Assembly: GCA_949752745.1 (NCBI GenBank)
Contig: OX457032.1
Coordinates: forward strand, 17,090,720-17,154,719
DNA: 64,000 bases
From: Protula sp. h YS-2021
Lineage: Eukaryota; Annelida; Polychaeta; Sabellida; Serpulidae
Reading direction: 5' to 3'
The position numbers were made by a program, and so were the translations under genes. The notes under the pieces were generated by a model. That model had not been told where the DNA came from. It made no database searches and was given only the letters and a program-made list of their open reading frames with translations. Each line of letters begins with the position of its first letter. The first letter of the stretch is position 1. Positions 1 to 12,100 of this stretch are shown in pieces.

Positions 1-183
1 GCTCTGTACAGACTGCTGGAGAGGAACCACGAGTCGCCCGCCATCGTCTTCGGCAAATGTATTCGTGTCCTGACCGAGGAGAGAACTATATCAGTGATGT
101 GTAAGGTCCAGGAGGAGAAATTCTTCGTCGAGTGGGGCGATAAAGTCGAGATTCCGCCATTGTTCTTAGAGTTAATATCTTGA
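1..183 (+). CDS. 3'-terminal coding exon, protein family not recognised (partial)
   Basis: Frame 1 is open from the first base of the window to a TGA at 181-183, giving the last 60 residues of a protein whose start lies off the left edge. The codons favour G or C in third position (for example GAG, GTC, CTG, AAG), unlike the AT-rich DNA that follows, which supports real coding. The peptide starts A-L-Y-R-L-L-E-R-N, is rich in charged residues and has a central T-I-S-V-M-C-K-V segment. I see no catalytic motif, membrane segment or signature I can name. No splice acceptor is visible, so the exon start lies further left. It converges on the alkaline phosphatase gene on the other strand. That it is coding is fairly safe; its function is unknown. 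Confidence 0.6.
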   Translation, partial: ALYRLLERNHESPAIVFGKCIRVLTEERTISVMCKVQEEKFFVEWGDKVEIPPLFLELIS

Positions 184-1774
184 TTACTTTTGTTCGTTTG
201 CTTGTTTTTGATACCTTCTGTAAGCACACATATATATATATAGTTTTACAAGTTTTTTTTTCTTTTTGGTTGTATTTTTGTATGAGAGACCCGGTTTTCC
301 TTGCGTTATCATTCTATTTTGAAGTGCTTGTCTTTCAGCTGTTGTTCGTCTATTGTACTCTTTGTTTTAGCCCAGTGAAGTGGAAATGGGTACTTGTTGC
401 GAGTACTGGTACAGATACCTGAACGAGTACCGTATGACTTGCATAGACTAGTCCATCATAGCTGTGTATACAGAAATGATTCAAAAGCGTTTTATAAGAA
501 AATATGGGGTGGCCCTTTGTTGTCGTTGTTGTTGTTTTTGTTTTTGTTTTTTTTTTTTTTTAAGCAGTTTTATTTTATGATGGGATTCTTATACGTACAA
601 TAACACGTCATCACGCGGACATTGCAGTCTCGTGCGATCTGATCCTGTACTCCGCATTTAGTTAGCACACTTTGGTGATTGATTGATTTATCGATTACCT
701 ATTGTACGTACAATCTCAGAAAATGGAGACAGGAAAAAGCCCATGAAAAATGAACACACATTGAGCAAGGTCTAACAAGGCGCTTTTGGGCAATTTAATC
801 TTCTCTCCTAAATATCCCGATATTTTTTAAGCAAGAAAACAAGCAAAAATAGGGCGGGGGGGGGGGGGTTCTCATTGACGGGTTTTAGACCTGTTTGTTA
901 GGTGTTAGGCCAGTATCGTAAAGATCATATATTCATTATTCAATCGGATCACATGTTCACTGTGACCAACCTAGCAGATTTTGATGTGCTTATGAAAAAA
1001 GGGATATTTCACTGAATGCATTTAATGACAGCTTGCAAAATGAGTCACGTTAAGTATTAGTGTTTTTTTTTGTCTATTGATGTTTTTATTTTAGGGTTTT
1101 GAATGTTCCCTTCTTCTGAAAGGGTCTTTGTGACCATTGGTACCTGACTTTGAAGACCAGTTGTTTCCTGTAACGGTATTTCTTTCAGTGTATGAACTGC
1201 CACTGTTTTTCATTTTTCATTAGAATAGGCAAACTGAAATTGTAATTGGATATGTCATTTCAGGATTTCGTGTTACGTAATCAGGTTTTGTAGTATAGAT
1301 GGCGTGTGTAAATACCACCCCCACCCCCCCCACCCCCCCCCCCCGGTATTCATGTAGAGTGTTACCATAGTGATGAGGATATGTGTGACCGTGGCGGCAT
1401 CGAGACATAGCTATATGAACAGTGCTTATAGATGCTCCGTGTACTTCAGGGGCTTTCTGTATAAAGAACGCTTCATTTTTAAATGTGCACACTTTATAAA
1501 CTGGGCTCAAATAGAAAGTTAAAACTTTTCCAGTTTATCTCCAGTGAAATTTAACGAATCATTTTATTGAAAGTGCTGGGAAACCAGTTACAAGAAAGCA
1601 CATATTTGTATGATAACTCTGGGCAGAGCGTTGTTTCCCGTGCACACGTCAGCCAGTAGATGAAGAGCATTCTCGTTCTTTTTGCGTCACAAGTAGTCCT
1701 TACTCTCGCTCTTGCTTGTCGTATAACACCCATACTTTCTCACCACGTATAACACGTATTGTCATCGTTTTTCA

Positions 1775-1955
1775 TCACAGGTAAATCTCTCGCCTTTTCT
1801 CGTCCTAAATAACATCAATTCTCACCGATTCTTGTCATAGGCGACACGAACTCTCGACTTTTCTCGTCCTAAATAACATCAATTCTCACCGATTCTTGTC
1901 ATATGCGACACAAACTCTCGCCTTTTCGCGTCGTAGATAACACGTACTGTCCACT
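1775..1955. repeat. tandem repeat, about 78-bp unit, 2.3 copies
   Basis: The phrase TTTTCTCGTCCTAAATAACA and its surroundings (CTCACCGATTCTTGTCAT, GCGACAC, AACTCTCG) recur about 78 bp apart near 1797 and 1859, with a diverged third start near 1923. Confidence 0.8.
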
Positions 1956-2374
1956 GTTCCCCCCCCCCGCCTCCTAAAAAAAAAAGAAAGAAGCAAACCT
2001 TTCTTAAACTGTGATCGCTGTATTGAGTAACAGCCCTGTAGTTTAGTGGTAACCTCCAGACCTGCCCCTCTCTCCTCCGCGTTGCCTAAAATCTCTTATG
2101 TTTCCTTCAGCATCTTCATTCTGAACTGTGTGTGCTCATGGTATATTTGTTTTGGTTGAGAATTGATTTTGGTTTTGTTGTTTACTGTTTTGTTATTACG
2201 AAACATTTGCACAACCTTGAACCGACAAGGAAATATTGTTGTTATGACGTGGTAGTCGTTTATTGGTCAAATGCTGTATTTTGAAAAAGAAGTGCAGAGC
2301 ATTGGTAACGTGTGCAGGGCGTTTTAGTTGAAACATGGTCTGTGTGCGGTGCATCGTCCTTGGAATTTTTTTAA

Positions 2375-2523
2375 AATTTAATTAGGTTTTCTAACCCACT
2401 GCAGTGGTTAGCTGAGGTAGTTGGAGCGAAGGTCAAACCCTCGCTTATCACCCGGTGTCTGATGTGAACTTGGTGCCTCGGGATTACCAAACCAACGCTC
2501 TAACCAGCGAAGCTAACCGTCAC
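2375..2523 (-). repeat. tRNA-derived SINE (probable)
   Basis: Read on the minus strand from 2523, the sequence opens with a tRNA-like A box (TAGCTTCGCTGG followed by TTAGAGC, one mismatch to the Pol III consensus). At tRNA spacing it has a weaker B-box-like segment (AAGTTCACATC), and further on a second possible one (GGTTTGACCTTC). This is the layout of a tRNA-headed SINE. No poly-A tail or target duplication was recognised, so the 3' end is approximate. Confidence 0.4.
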
Positions 2524-2609
2524 CACAACGTTCTGCTTTACAGTTTGTATGTTTGGGGCTGGGAGGGGGTTGTGAGGGGAGCGGGGATGGGGTTGTGATA
2601 TACTTGTTG

Positions 2610-2612
<3 letters not shown>

Positions 2613-2661
<49 letters not shown>

Positions 2662-2680
2662 ATATATATATATATATACA
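2613..2680. repeat. (TA)n microsatellite with GATA interruptions
   Basis: Alternating TA broken by a few GATATA units. It produces several meaningless I-Y-I-Y reading frames on the minus strand. Confidence 0.95.
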
Positions 2681-2832
2681 GAAATGTCGGGCATAATGGT
2701 TGGGGTGGGGTGGGGGGTTGGTGCAGCATACAGTGGGATTAAATTTATATTTCGACAGCAAGATTATATGACAGTTGCTGGAATTATGTGATATTATGAA
2801 AGTTTACAAATGGATGGATCACATGCTTGGGC

Positions 2833-2877
2833 CACGTGTCGGAATCACGTGTCAAGGTAATATCGCGGGGTCACGTG
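2833..2877. promoter_or_regulatory. cluster of three CACGTG E-boxes
   Basis: CACGTG occurs at 2833-2838, 2846-2851 and 2872-2877, two of them as TCACGTG. CACGTG is the core site for bHLH-zip factors of the Myc/USF/MITF type. Whether the cluster is used is unknown; no gene start is seen next to it. Confidence 0.3.
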
Positions 2878-3368
2878 TAAACCTGATGCGCAGTGTCATA
2901 GAATTAGAGACTGAGCAAAGATTTAGTAGTTGCAAAGGTACACATTGTGCATACACCAGTATCAGTATACTCAAGAGGATACGACTGCATAGCCATACTC
3001 CTGGACAGTACATTGTGGCATAAAAATACTGCTTGTGATAGTTCCTTACGTTTGTGTACATATTTTACACGCTTGTGTACATATTTCTCACTGCTGGCAA
3101 AGTGGCATCAAGTTTATGTGTACATTTTTGTTTCTCCCCTTTTCAGTTTGCACATAGTTTTGACGTGATATTTTGATTGGGTAACAGAATCCGGAACAAG
3201 AATTGGCTTCAAACATCAAATGACGTAACGATAAACAGAACAGTAAAAGAAAAACTAAAACACTTTTTTGCATGTGTGGTAATTGAGTATTTAAGATTCA
3301 AAAGTATAGTTTATTCCAAATTTATTTTGTCGAAAGTTTTCTGCTAAAATACATGTGAATAATACTTG

Positions 3369-3400
3369 TGACGTCATATGTTGTGACGTAACTGACGTCT
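3369..3400. promoter_or_regulatory. CRE-like motif cluster
   Basis: A full palindromic CRE TGACGTCA (3369-3376) is followed by TGACGTAA (3384-3391) and TGACGTCT (3393-3400). Three CREB/ATF-type sites in 32 bp is more than expected in AT-rich DNA. There is no adjacent gene start, so function is uncertain. Confidence 0.3.
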
Positions 3401-3475
3401 GTGGCCTCTTCTGTCGGCGTTCTCACGACGAGACAAATGAACGGTTATTTTGTATGAATTATTTATGTATTGTTG

Positions 3476-3481
3476 AATAAA
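3476..3481 (+). terminator. candidate polyadenylation signal AATAAA
   Basis: It is the first AATAAA I find downstream of the stop codon at 183 on the plus strand, 3.3 kb away. It could end a very long 3' UTR, but in such AT-rich DNA the hexamer may be chance. Confidence 0.15.
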
Positions 3482-4771
3482 TATATTTTCTGTAACGATG
3501 TAGTTTTTTTATTAAAATCAGGTTTGTGCTTTTTCTTAAAAATACTTACACTACAAAAAAAAGTAAAAAAAACCAACAAAATTTACACATACTATTTAAC
3601 TAACATATTGACTATAAATTCTGAAGAATTTCCTTTGCATATTGAAAATTTCTTCCTCAAAAGTTTATCCATGACACAACATTTAACTCGCGTATAGAGG
3701 CTTCTAACGTCTGCTCTAGTTTTCCTTGCCACAAACCAGTTATCTAACTGCTCGAAACTTCCTTTGTTTATCGGGTTTTTGTATTTTTCTGGCCGTTCAA
3801 TTACATTTCAGAATTAATTTGAAAAATGTTCATGTTAAAAATCAGAACCTGATGAAGGGCAGGGATTTTCTTTGGCTATATAGGAATTTCCGTACGAGTA
3901 AAAACCAAGGCAATGTTTGACGAATTCTTTGCTGCACTGCGTCTCTTTAAAAAAAAACATGTAAATCAGTTAACAAAAAAATCCGGGAAAGATCTTATAC
4001 AATTATTTTAAAGCCATGAACAGATCATATAAAATATTATTATGTTACTGTTAAATGATAATGATAATAATGGCAATAATAATATTTGTTATTGCTATTT
4101 GCAGACACGCCATATCTTAGTAAATGTCCGTTAATTTATCAGCAGTTTCGTACTCACGTTCTGCGAAGTAAGTTTGTGGTCTTGAGGCTTAATATATTAT
4201 GACCACCCCACCGTACCCCAAAACAAACTGTAGCACTTAATTAAGTTTAAGATGTTTTTAACATTTCATGCACTTGAATACTTCCAAACATTTCCATTTA
4301 TTAAAAACAACAACAACAAATAATAATTACGTCAATAGTGCGTGACCTGTGGTTGGTGCAGACACATTATGTGTGTCAAATTTAATTAAGACATGTTCTA
4401 AAGCTGCTGTATTCACGGCTCGATCTTATATAACATCACTGCTATTTTATATATATATATACGCAACAGTACTGCATATTTTACAATTAAAAAGTGAAAT
4501 GGACCAGTTTGGGATTGGCCTGAAATTTTTTAGCCACTCTAGAATTTCGATCTGCCATTCCCGTGGCGCTTTGTACTGAGTTTGTGAAATCTCCAGTTTA
4601 GCTATCTTACGTATAGATTAAAATTTCATTAAATGCATTGCGGCTGGTGACAATATCCCTGGACATTCTTGTTTTATGACGCAAAAATATGCAACAATTC
4701 AGCAAATATATCAGAACTACTGCTTAATTGGAACCTTAAGTGGTATAATCGGCAAGTAGATGATCTCATCA

Positions 4772-4814
<43 letters not shown>

Positions 4815-5215
4815 TACTACTGCTGCTACTACTGCCAGTTCTACTACTACCACTATTACTACATATCTACAATCAGTCATAAAGTCCACATCAATAAGCC
4901 TGGGGTCATAGGATTATGTTTTTTCAGACCTTGGGATAACTGCACATTTTCTTTAGTAAAAGCAATCGAAACTTTTTCAAGATCCTGACATGTGTGGAAA
5001 GATGTGTACATAAGAAAGTACCCGTATTTTTATCCCGGCTGGCCTCACTGGAAACTGAAAGGGAAATTTGCATATAATTGGGTGTTTTTTCGAAGCCTAA
5101 CCACTGACTTTTATAAATAATATCGTGACAATCGTCAAGGAATTCCGAAATGGAATCTTAAAAAGAAAACAAACAAAGCATTAAATCTTTTTGTTCTGTG
5201 TAATACTGTTCAACA

Positions 5216-5221
5216 TTTATT
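5216..5221 (-). terminator. ALPL: polyadenylation signal of the alkaline phosphatase gene
   Basis: AATAAA on the minus strand, 177 bp downstream of the TAA stop. This spacing suits a short 3' UTR. Confidence 0.5.
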
Positions 5222-5397
5222 TTCCTAATGCAACATAAAACGACATCGCTATATATACAACGATACAAAAATAACAATAATAGATAAATTAAGTCATAAA
5301 TAAGACAATCATCGCATATTCGCACACGAAGCGCTACAAAGTAAAAAGTGAAAAAAGTGCATTATGCACAACAAGAATGCATAATTTTGGTGCATGT

Positions 5398-5786
5398 TTA
5401 CGGCTTGCTTAAAAATATTAATAAAATGACCAGATAAACAGATTGTAAAATGCATGTTGTTTGGAATGAATTAGAACAGGAAAATGCACTGGCGGAATTT
5501 GAATATGCAAATGAACTAGCTGATGACGTCATTAAAGAGTCTTGAACACGGTAAACATCTGCCACCCGGCTACTCCTAAATTGTAGAGCATGTGAACAAT
5601 GTTCTGCGTTTCTATTGGTTGCTGAAGTACACGACGCATGCGCAATGGCATGGAAGATATAGTGCTGTTCATGCGTCGAGTGGAACAGGTGCGCCCACGG
5701 GCCACGTGCGTATATGGGTACGTCCGACCCTTCGTGTGTAGCCTCTGTTAACGGGACTGCGGATGTTTGTCTGTAATGACGAGATC
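5398..5786 (-). CDS. ALPL: alkaline phosphatase exon 9 (last coding exon, GPI signal)
   Basis: It opens after a TTTCAG acceptor at 5787-5788, completes glycine 449, and runs 128 more codons to TAA (5398-5400). It carries SAVPLTEATHEGSDVPI, whose histidine is the zinc ligand equivalent to H432 of the human placental enzyme, then ARGPWAHLFH and the conserved HEQHYI segment. After H-A-S-C the sequence leaves the conserved fold. The tail is rich in Ser, Ala and Asn and ends in a hydrophobic stretch (SVYLVILLIFL) just before the stop. That is the layout of a GPI-anchor attachment signal, so the enzyme is probably membrane-tethered. Confidence 0.93.
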
Positions 5787-5992
5787 CTGAAACCATAAAG
5801 AACAGCTTATGCTTAGTCTGAGCACTGAAAATCTGTTAAAGCAGTGTTTAGATAATGCATTAAAAAGCATTGATAAGGAATCACTATGGGGCTGTTCAAG
5901 TTCGTAGTGTGTTCTTTCTCTGTTAAGAAAGGAAGTGTGCGGAGACAAAAAAAACAAAAATGCACAAAACAACAAAACAAAACAAAAAACAA

Positions 5993-6026
<34 letters not shown>

Positions 6027-6081
6027 AAGAAAACAGAAGGAGCTGAGGATGAGCTATTCGCAGCTCTTTGAGATGTCCCTT

Positions 6082-6153
<72 letters not shown>

Positions 6154-9100
6154 TTTTGGCTCTCAAGTTCAGCGGAAAAAATAGGACGGTGTTCTATTTT
6201 TTCTGATGACGCAAAATGGGCAATGAAAAAAAAAGCGTTGGCCTGTAAAAAGATCATTCTAAATGGATCGTCTAAACGGAAAATCTGGTTTAGAATTAAA
6301 TTGAACGTTATTACGATGCACTTATTCTAAACCTTAACCGTCCTTTTTATTTATGTAATAACTGACAGTTACTTTTTAAAAGAATAAATTGCCTGAAATA
6401 TGATATATTTAACAGGAAATAGATGCGGTATGCAGAAGGAAATATGTGAATGTGTGAAAAAATTGTCTTTAGTGTGTTTGCGTTGACAAAGGTCAGGACA
6501 AATAACCTAGTTGCTCATCCCAGACCTTGCCTAAGAAAGAACGAGTGAGAAATGTATTTTTATATAACAAAGCCCTCAATTAGGACTGGTGTAGTTTTTG
6601 AATAAATCTCCAACCAGCGGGATAAATTTTCAATGAGTGTTATGACAAGAAACAACCCAATTTCTTTGGCCGGCCTCAGAGAAAATCTGTTTACCTGTGT
6701 TATTATGCTTGAGATCTGATCTGGGCTGATGGAGCTCGTACCCTGGGCCATTGGCATAACTAAGTGTCGTATAGGGAAGTTTATCTACATCAGATATGTC
6801 GGCTTTGGTTTTATCATCACTGTAATCTCCCAAACCTGAAAGATTTAAAACGACGATTGAAAGTAAAATCATTTTGGAATGCAAACTTTTTTTTTAATAA
6901 AAGTGGAATGTAATTTAAAATAGTTGTTGATGTTTCAACTAGTAAATTAGGCGTACAAAAACATCTGGAAAATTTTTCATGTGAATAAACAGAAAAACAC
7001 TAAGAGGAGACTATTAACCATTTAGTCACTAGAAGTGCGCCTTTCTGATATCCCCCAAGACTGACACTTAAAGATGCATGAAGAAATTCTTACACCTTGC
7101 CTTTTTGTGAAACATAAACTGATTGAGACTGTGAAAAAGGGATTTACTGATAAATATAAACCAGCTTTTCGTTATATTTCCAATGAAATTTCTTTCAAAA
7201 TGTATTCTTAATAGGCGTTTGCTGTACGTCAAATTACTGCAATGTGAACCAAGACAATTTTCCTTCTTATTTATTTATTTTTTTTTTTGTCATTTCATGC
7301 TTCGGGAGTTCACCCCAGAAAGGGTAGTATACGCTCAAAATACCATTGCTAGTTTTGTTAATAGCTTTCACATAAAGTCTTCGCTCTACTGGAAGGCGAC
7401 TTCTACCTCCTTCCCAACTACAACTTAGTTAACTTCCAGTCACATAAAGATTTCGCCCTACTTGAAGGTGACTTGGACCTCCTTCCCGACAACATCCTTT
7501 CCAGTCACCACTTTATGACTAAAACCTTGGCCATAGGACCATCAGGATCTTTCGCATCTTACAAAACCCAGTAATTTTTTTTTTGGCGGGGATTATCTAA
7601 TGCTATAATTAGAAACCCAGTTATTTCACTGTAACCGTTTGCCCAGACCATAAAGGTGGTGGAGATCATTTTATTTTCTACACAATTAGTTTACCTAAAA
7701 TTTCATTTCCACGCGTAGAGAACGAGCCAACGTTGAGAGGATGGGAATGATCAGAAGTCACCACAATTAGTGTGTTTTCTATGTCCACCATGCTCACTGC
7801 TTTGCCAATAGCCTCTTCGAAAGCAAGTGTTTCTTCCAAGGCAACGCGTGCCCCATTGGCATGGTGGGCGTGATCTATTCTAGCACCTGGAAAAAACGAA
7901 AGACGATTGATGAAAATCGGTGAATCTCTAATGTCATAGAGAGTATCGGTATCTTTGGCTTTGGCCTCTCCCTTCCAAACGGTGTGCAATTTATTTTGAC
8001 ATCCCTACCCCCAAGAACTTTGTCAGTTTTCTCGCGAGTGTATAAGTGTGTTCGGAATAAAAGTTCGATTATAGGATAGAGTCTGGGCCTAGTAAACGAT
8101 TGAAAAGGCTTTTAAAAATTACCTGTGAAATTAATGACACTGCATTTGTAATTAAATTTAGCACTTTGACTGCAATCTCATCTAACCTTCAACCAGAAGA
8201 AAATATCCCTGAGAGTTCTTTCTAAGTATTTTGATCGCCTTTTCTGTCATTTCGGCCAGAGTTGGCTCCCCTGCTATGTCCTTTTCTCGAAACCCAGCAA
8301 AATGCATATGACTGTATTCAAACACACCTGAAATATTATTATTATTATTATTATTATTATTTTATCATTATTATTATCATTATTATTATAAGGATATCAT
8401 TATGTGTTTTTTTCATTTAACTAGCTCAATGAACAGTCCTTTTTAAAAATTTATTGAAGCAAATCATTCAGCCACAACCTGATCGATAATCGAAGTAAAT
8501 CAATAAAAGTAAAGTCACAACCTGATCGATAATCGAAGTAAAACACGAATATTTCACTACTTTGGCATAATTTAATATATAGTTATGTTCAAAAAGAAAA
8601 GAAGAAAAGTATCTATAAACTATGAATTTGAAGGTTTAAAAATGTGTATTTTAGTAAAGAATACGCTAGTACAGTTGGAGTTTGGGAATTGAAACGAATC
8701 AAAATTGGTCTTACTTGAGAAAGGTTTTAATGTAGGGACAACGGGACCGCACGACTTAATTTGGTGGTGGTCTCAATTCTTAAGTGCATTTAGAGAGATG
8801 TTGTACTGTATTTTTTGTTACCTAGTGCTTGTTCAACATCGTCGGGGATAGCTTCAAACTGCTCCTTATTCCACGCGTACCGTGCGTGTATGCCCTGATT
8901 GTGTTTAGCAGCTAGCCATTCGTTGATAAGGTTACGTCCGTCAGTCCGCCGTCCGACCTTGTGTGAGTGCTCAGGGTCATACTGGTGGTGTGGCATAAGG
9001 TTGCTCCGCCCACCCCCAAATACCACCTACAGTTATACAACATCATCACGTGCTTTACATGTCATTTGCTTTACCCCAAATTTCGACTGTAAATAACACT

Positions 9101-12100
9101 GCTTCACACTTTCTTGCTGTTACCAAGAATAAACTAAATAGCCAATTAATTTATAGTAACGGGCTGATTATATGTCTCCAGCAAAAAAAGCAATAAATAA
9201 CGTATTGTTCTTTATACAGTGTTTTAAACACAACCACATCTGCTGTAACCTTATCACCAGAGGTGAAAAACTAAACAAAAATGCTGCTAATTACAGAGTA
9301 AAATTTATCTTATTGTTTGGGATTAAAAAAAAAACAAAGAAATATACTTTGACTGTTTTTTTTTTTTTTTGTAAATAAGGATAAAAAATAACAATTACAC
9401 ACATAGTTATCTCATGATAAGAAATAGACAACAATTAGATTCTTGTCTCGATTCTTGTTAATTGATGCCCATATAGTTTTAATAGTATTTGGTTGGCACA
9501 GCCTGTTATCTGCGCTGCAAGCCATGTTAACCATAAGGAAATCGAGCATTATATTTACAATAGTTAAAAAAGTGAACAATAATATTTGTTTAATTTTTAA
9601 ATATGTTAACAAACTTACATTGATTTTATTACCAGGACCCCGATGCACCAGTTGCTCGGCGATATCTTGACACCCGCCGTGTTTAGCTTCCGGTGTGAGG
9701 TCACTGTCTGACTCCCACATTCTCTCGGGGGACCAGGCGTATAGCGGGGCGGGTGTGGCGTGGGTGACGCGAGCTGTGGTCACGAAGCCAGTAGATTTTC
9801 CTGTGCGTTTGTACCAGAGAATGCAAAAATCACGCGGAAGTCAACTTTAGCACTGTTAGTTTTTTTACTCGCTCTTGGCTTCGTCTTAAAATTGAAAGCC
9901 GAATAAAGTAACGTATAAAACAGATATAAAACATATTACTGGAAGATTTTTTATAAATATAGAAAAACAAATTTATTTGTTCAAAAGCTTTCTATGTAAC
10001 AAGTTCCCCTAGCTATCAATTGCAATTTTCATTTGACACTTCTGCGGGTGAACAACGATACTGAATGCAAAAAAAAACAAAAAAAAAAACATTTAAATCA
10101 CGTTTCAAATAGAAAAGCTTTAAAAACATTTCAAAGAAATAATTCGCATATGTCGGACAAAAAGTAACATAACAAACATCTCGTTGTTTGTCAAAAATTC
10201 AATTAGTTTGTGTGACTAAATACAAGACAGGAAGCCTGGGCGACTTTGTAAATATTCAGCGCACTTATTTAAGTGCCATAATATGAACATTAAAACCTCA
10301 CAAAATTTCAATTTATTCCCCCTTGATACAACCTATAATAAGTGACATATTCCTTTTTATGTCAAAGAAATGATAAGCCCAGTTATTATCTTCTATACTG
10401 TTTTTTATATTAAATTCAATGGTATTATTGGTGATATATGTTGTTAGGGTTTTGAAATAGCGCGTCACACAATAGCCTCTGTGTAAACTGGAGCGTTTAT
10501 TTGAAACCAGAAAGCGTGCTGCACAAGAAGTAGGGTAAAACAGAGAGGGTGTGCAATCAACAAGAAAAAGCTTGAGATTTTTTTCCCAGAATGCATCAGT
10601 TCTAAATTTCTCCTGCTTCAGAATTGAAAAGTTTCAGGTGTGATGTGTTTTTTGTGTACCGAGACAGGTCGTATTTTATGCAATATTTAATTTTAGGAAT
10701 AATACCTTTTCTTTGAAACAGCTCTAATATACAAGTCAAATTTTTGCCAGTGCTTTTTGAGCATTCACCGCGCTTTGCTGTTGGATCCAACCCCACTGTT
10801 CCAAAATTAGCTTTTACTCCACATAAAAATGCTGTTGCTGTAGCAGCAGAATCCGGAATCTGATGATCTACGTTATAAGTCTGGAAAGAAGCAAATATAG
10901 AATGATTCAGATGAAGGTCACAGGAAGCTTCTGGAAAAGATAACATTATGTTTGTGCCAAGGTCATGGTGTAACCTCGGACCACAATGAAGTCACGTGAA
11001 TGTATATGGAAAACTCAGTGACTGACAGAACACTAATCATAGTGTTTTATTGCCTTTCATTTACTATTTTTCTCCCTTATTGTCGTTTTCATCTTATTTT
11101 ATTGTTTTTTTAGCTCTTCTTAGTTTTGTTCTTGTTCCTTCTTCTTCTTCTTCTTCTTCTTCTTCTCTTTCTCCTTCTTTTTCTTTTCTTTTCTTCTTCT
11201 TCTTCTTCTACTACTACTGCTTCTTGTAGCCACCCCATCTCATCCCAGTGACCACCTGTTTCAGGGACAAAGTTAACTCTCTAACAGAATGATAATGAGT
11301 GGTTCCAATCATAAAATGATAAATTATCTAGAACATACTAATGAAAATATATATACTGGATTACCTTAGCAAGCCCAACATTAGGAAATTGTTCAAAGCT
11401 GAGCTTTTCTTCTTCACCGGGTCTTCCTCTTAACTGGCCTTTATAAATCCTGGCTGCGGTTATCGTGCTGAGTCCCATTCCGTCGCCGACAAAGAGGATG
11501 ACGTTCTTCGCTTCTGTTGTGATTTGGTGCTGTTTTAAGGTGGAGCGTAACTCATCTTCTCCAGTCCTTATCCAATAGTTTGGGTCTGAGATTAAGAAAA
11601 AGAAAAACACGAGTGAATATCGATCAGTTCTGTGCGATTTATTGTAATTTGACCCTTCAAATTTCAACGTGCCCTTAGACTAATATTGAGGCTTAGCTTG
11701 TAATTCTCCAAAACTAATAAGGGTTTAATCTAAAGTTTGGGCTAGTCCCAGCGGACCCTTTCTGTCTTTCTGGGACAGAAGAAGACCACAAGAAAAATCT
11801 AGGACTAAGTTCGGGTATACTTGTATTCATATTTACAGATTTAGCATAAAAAATCCTGTAGAAGGTGTCAAAAGAAGCTTATAGAAAACCCGAGAGAGTA
11901 ACATCAAGACCGAGCCCACTAAAAACGCTGTTGTCCAACAGCCAACCTCTATGGCGGTTCGGTCTGTTGTGTATAACACCTCTCCGCATACCCACTGGTG
12001 ATTTCGCGAAAATAGTGCTACTAAAAGAGAGGCACTACTTTTTAAAATATCCTTCCGCTCTGTGTTTATACATAAGAGATAGATCTCTTCAGAGGGCAGT

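Larger units (their letters stand above)
184..5215. other. intergenic region between two convergent genes
   Basis: No supported gene. It holds T-rich 3' flank after the unknown gene, a G-run near 850, a C-run near 1321-1344, a 78-bp tandem repeat, a tRNA-like SINE, a (TA)n run, a cluster of CACGTG boxes, three CRE-like motifs, and a (TTA)n tract at about 4768-4812. Reading frames here are short and shaped by simple repeats. Confidence 0.6.

Noticed and set aside
2160..2340. Possible exon or promoter after the unknown gene
   Set aside because: Only AT-rich sequence without frame, motif or splice support.
7887..7989. Upstream extension of exon 7 frame with its own ATG
   Set aside because: A clean TTTTTTCCAG acceptor sits at the family boundary; the extension has no similarity to the enzyme and is intron.
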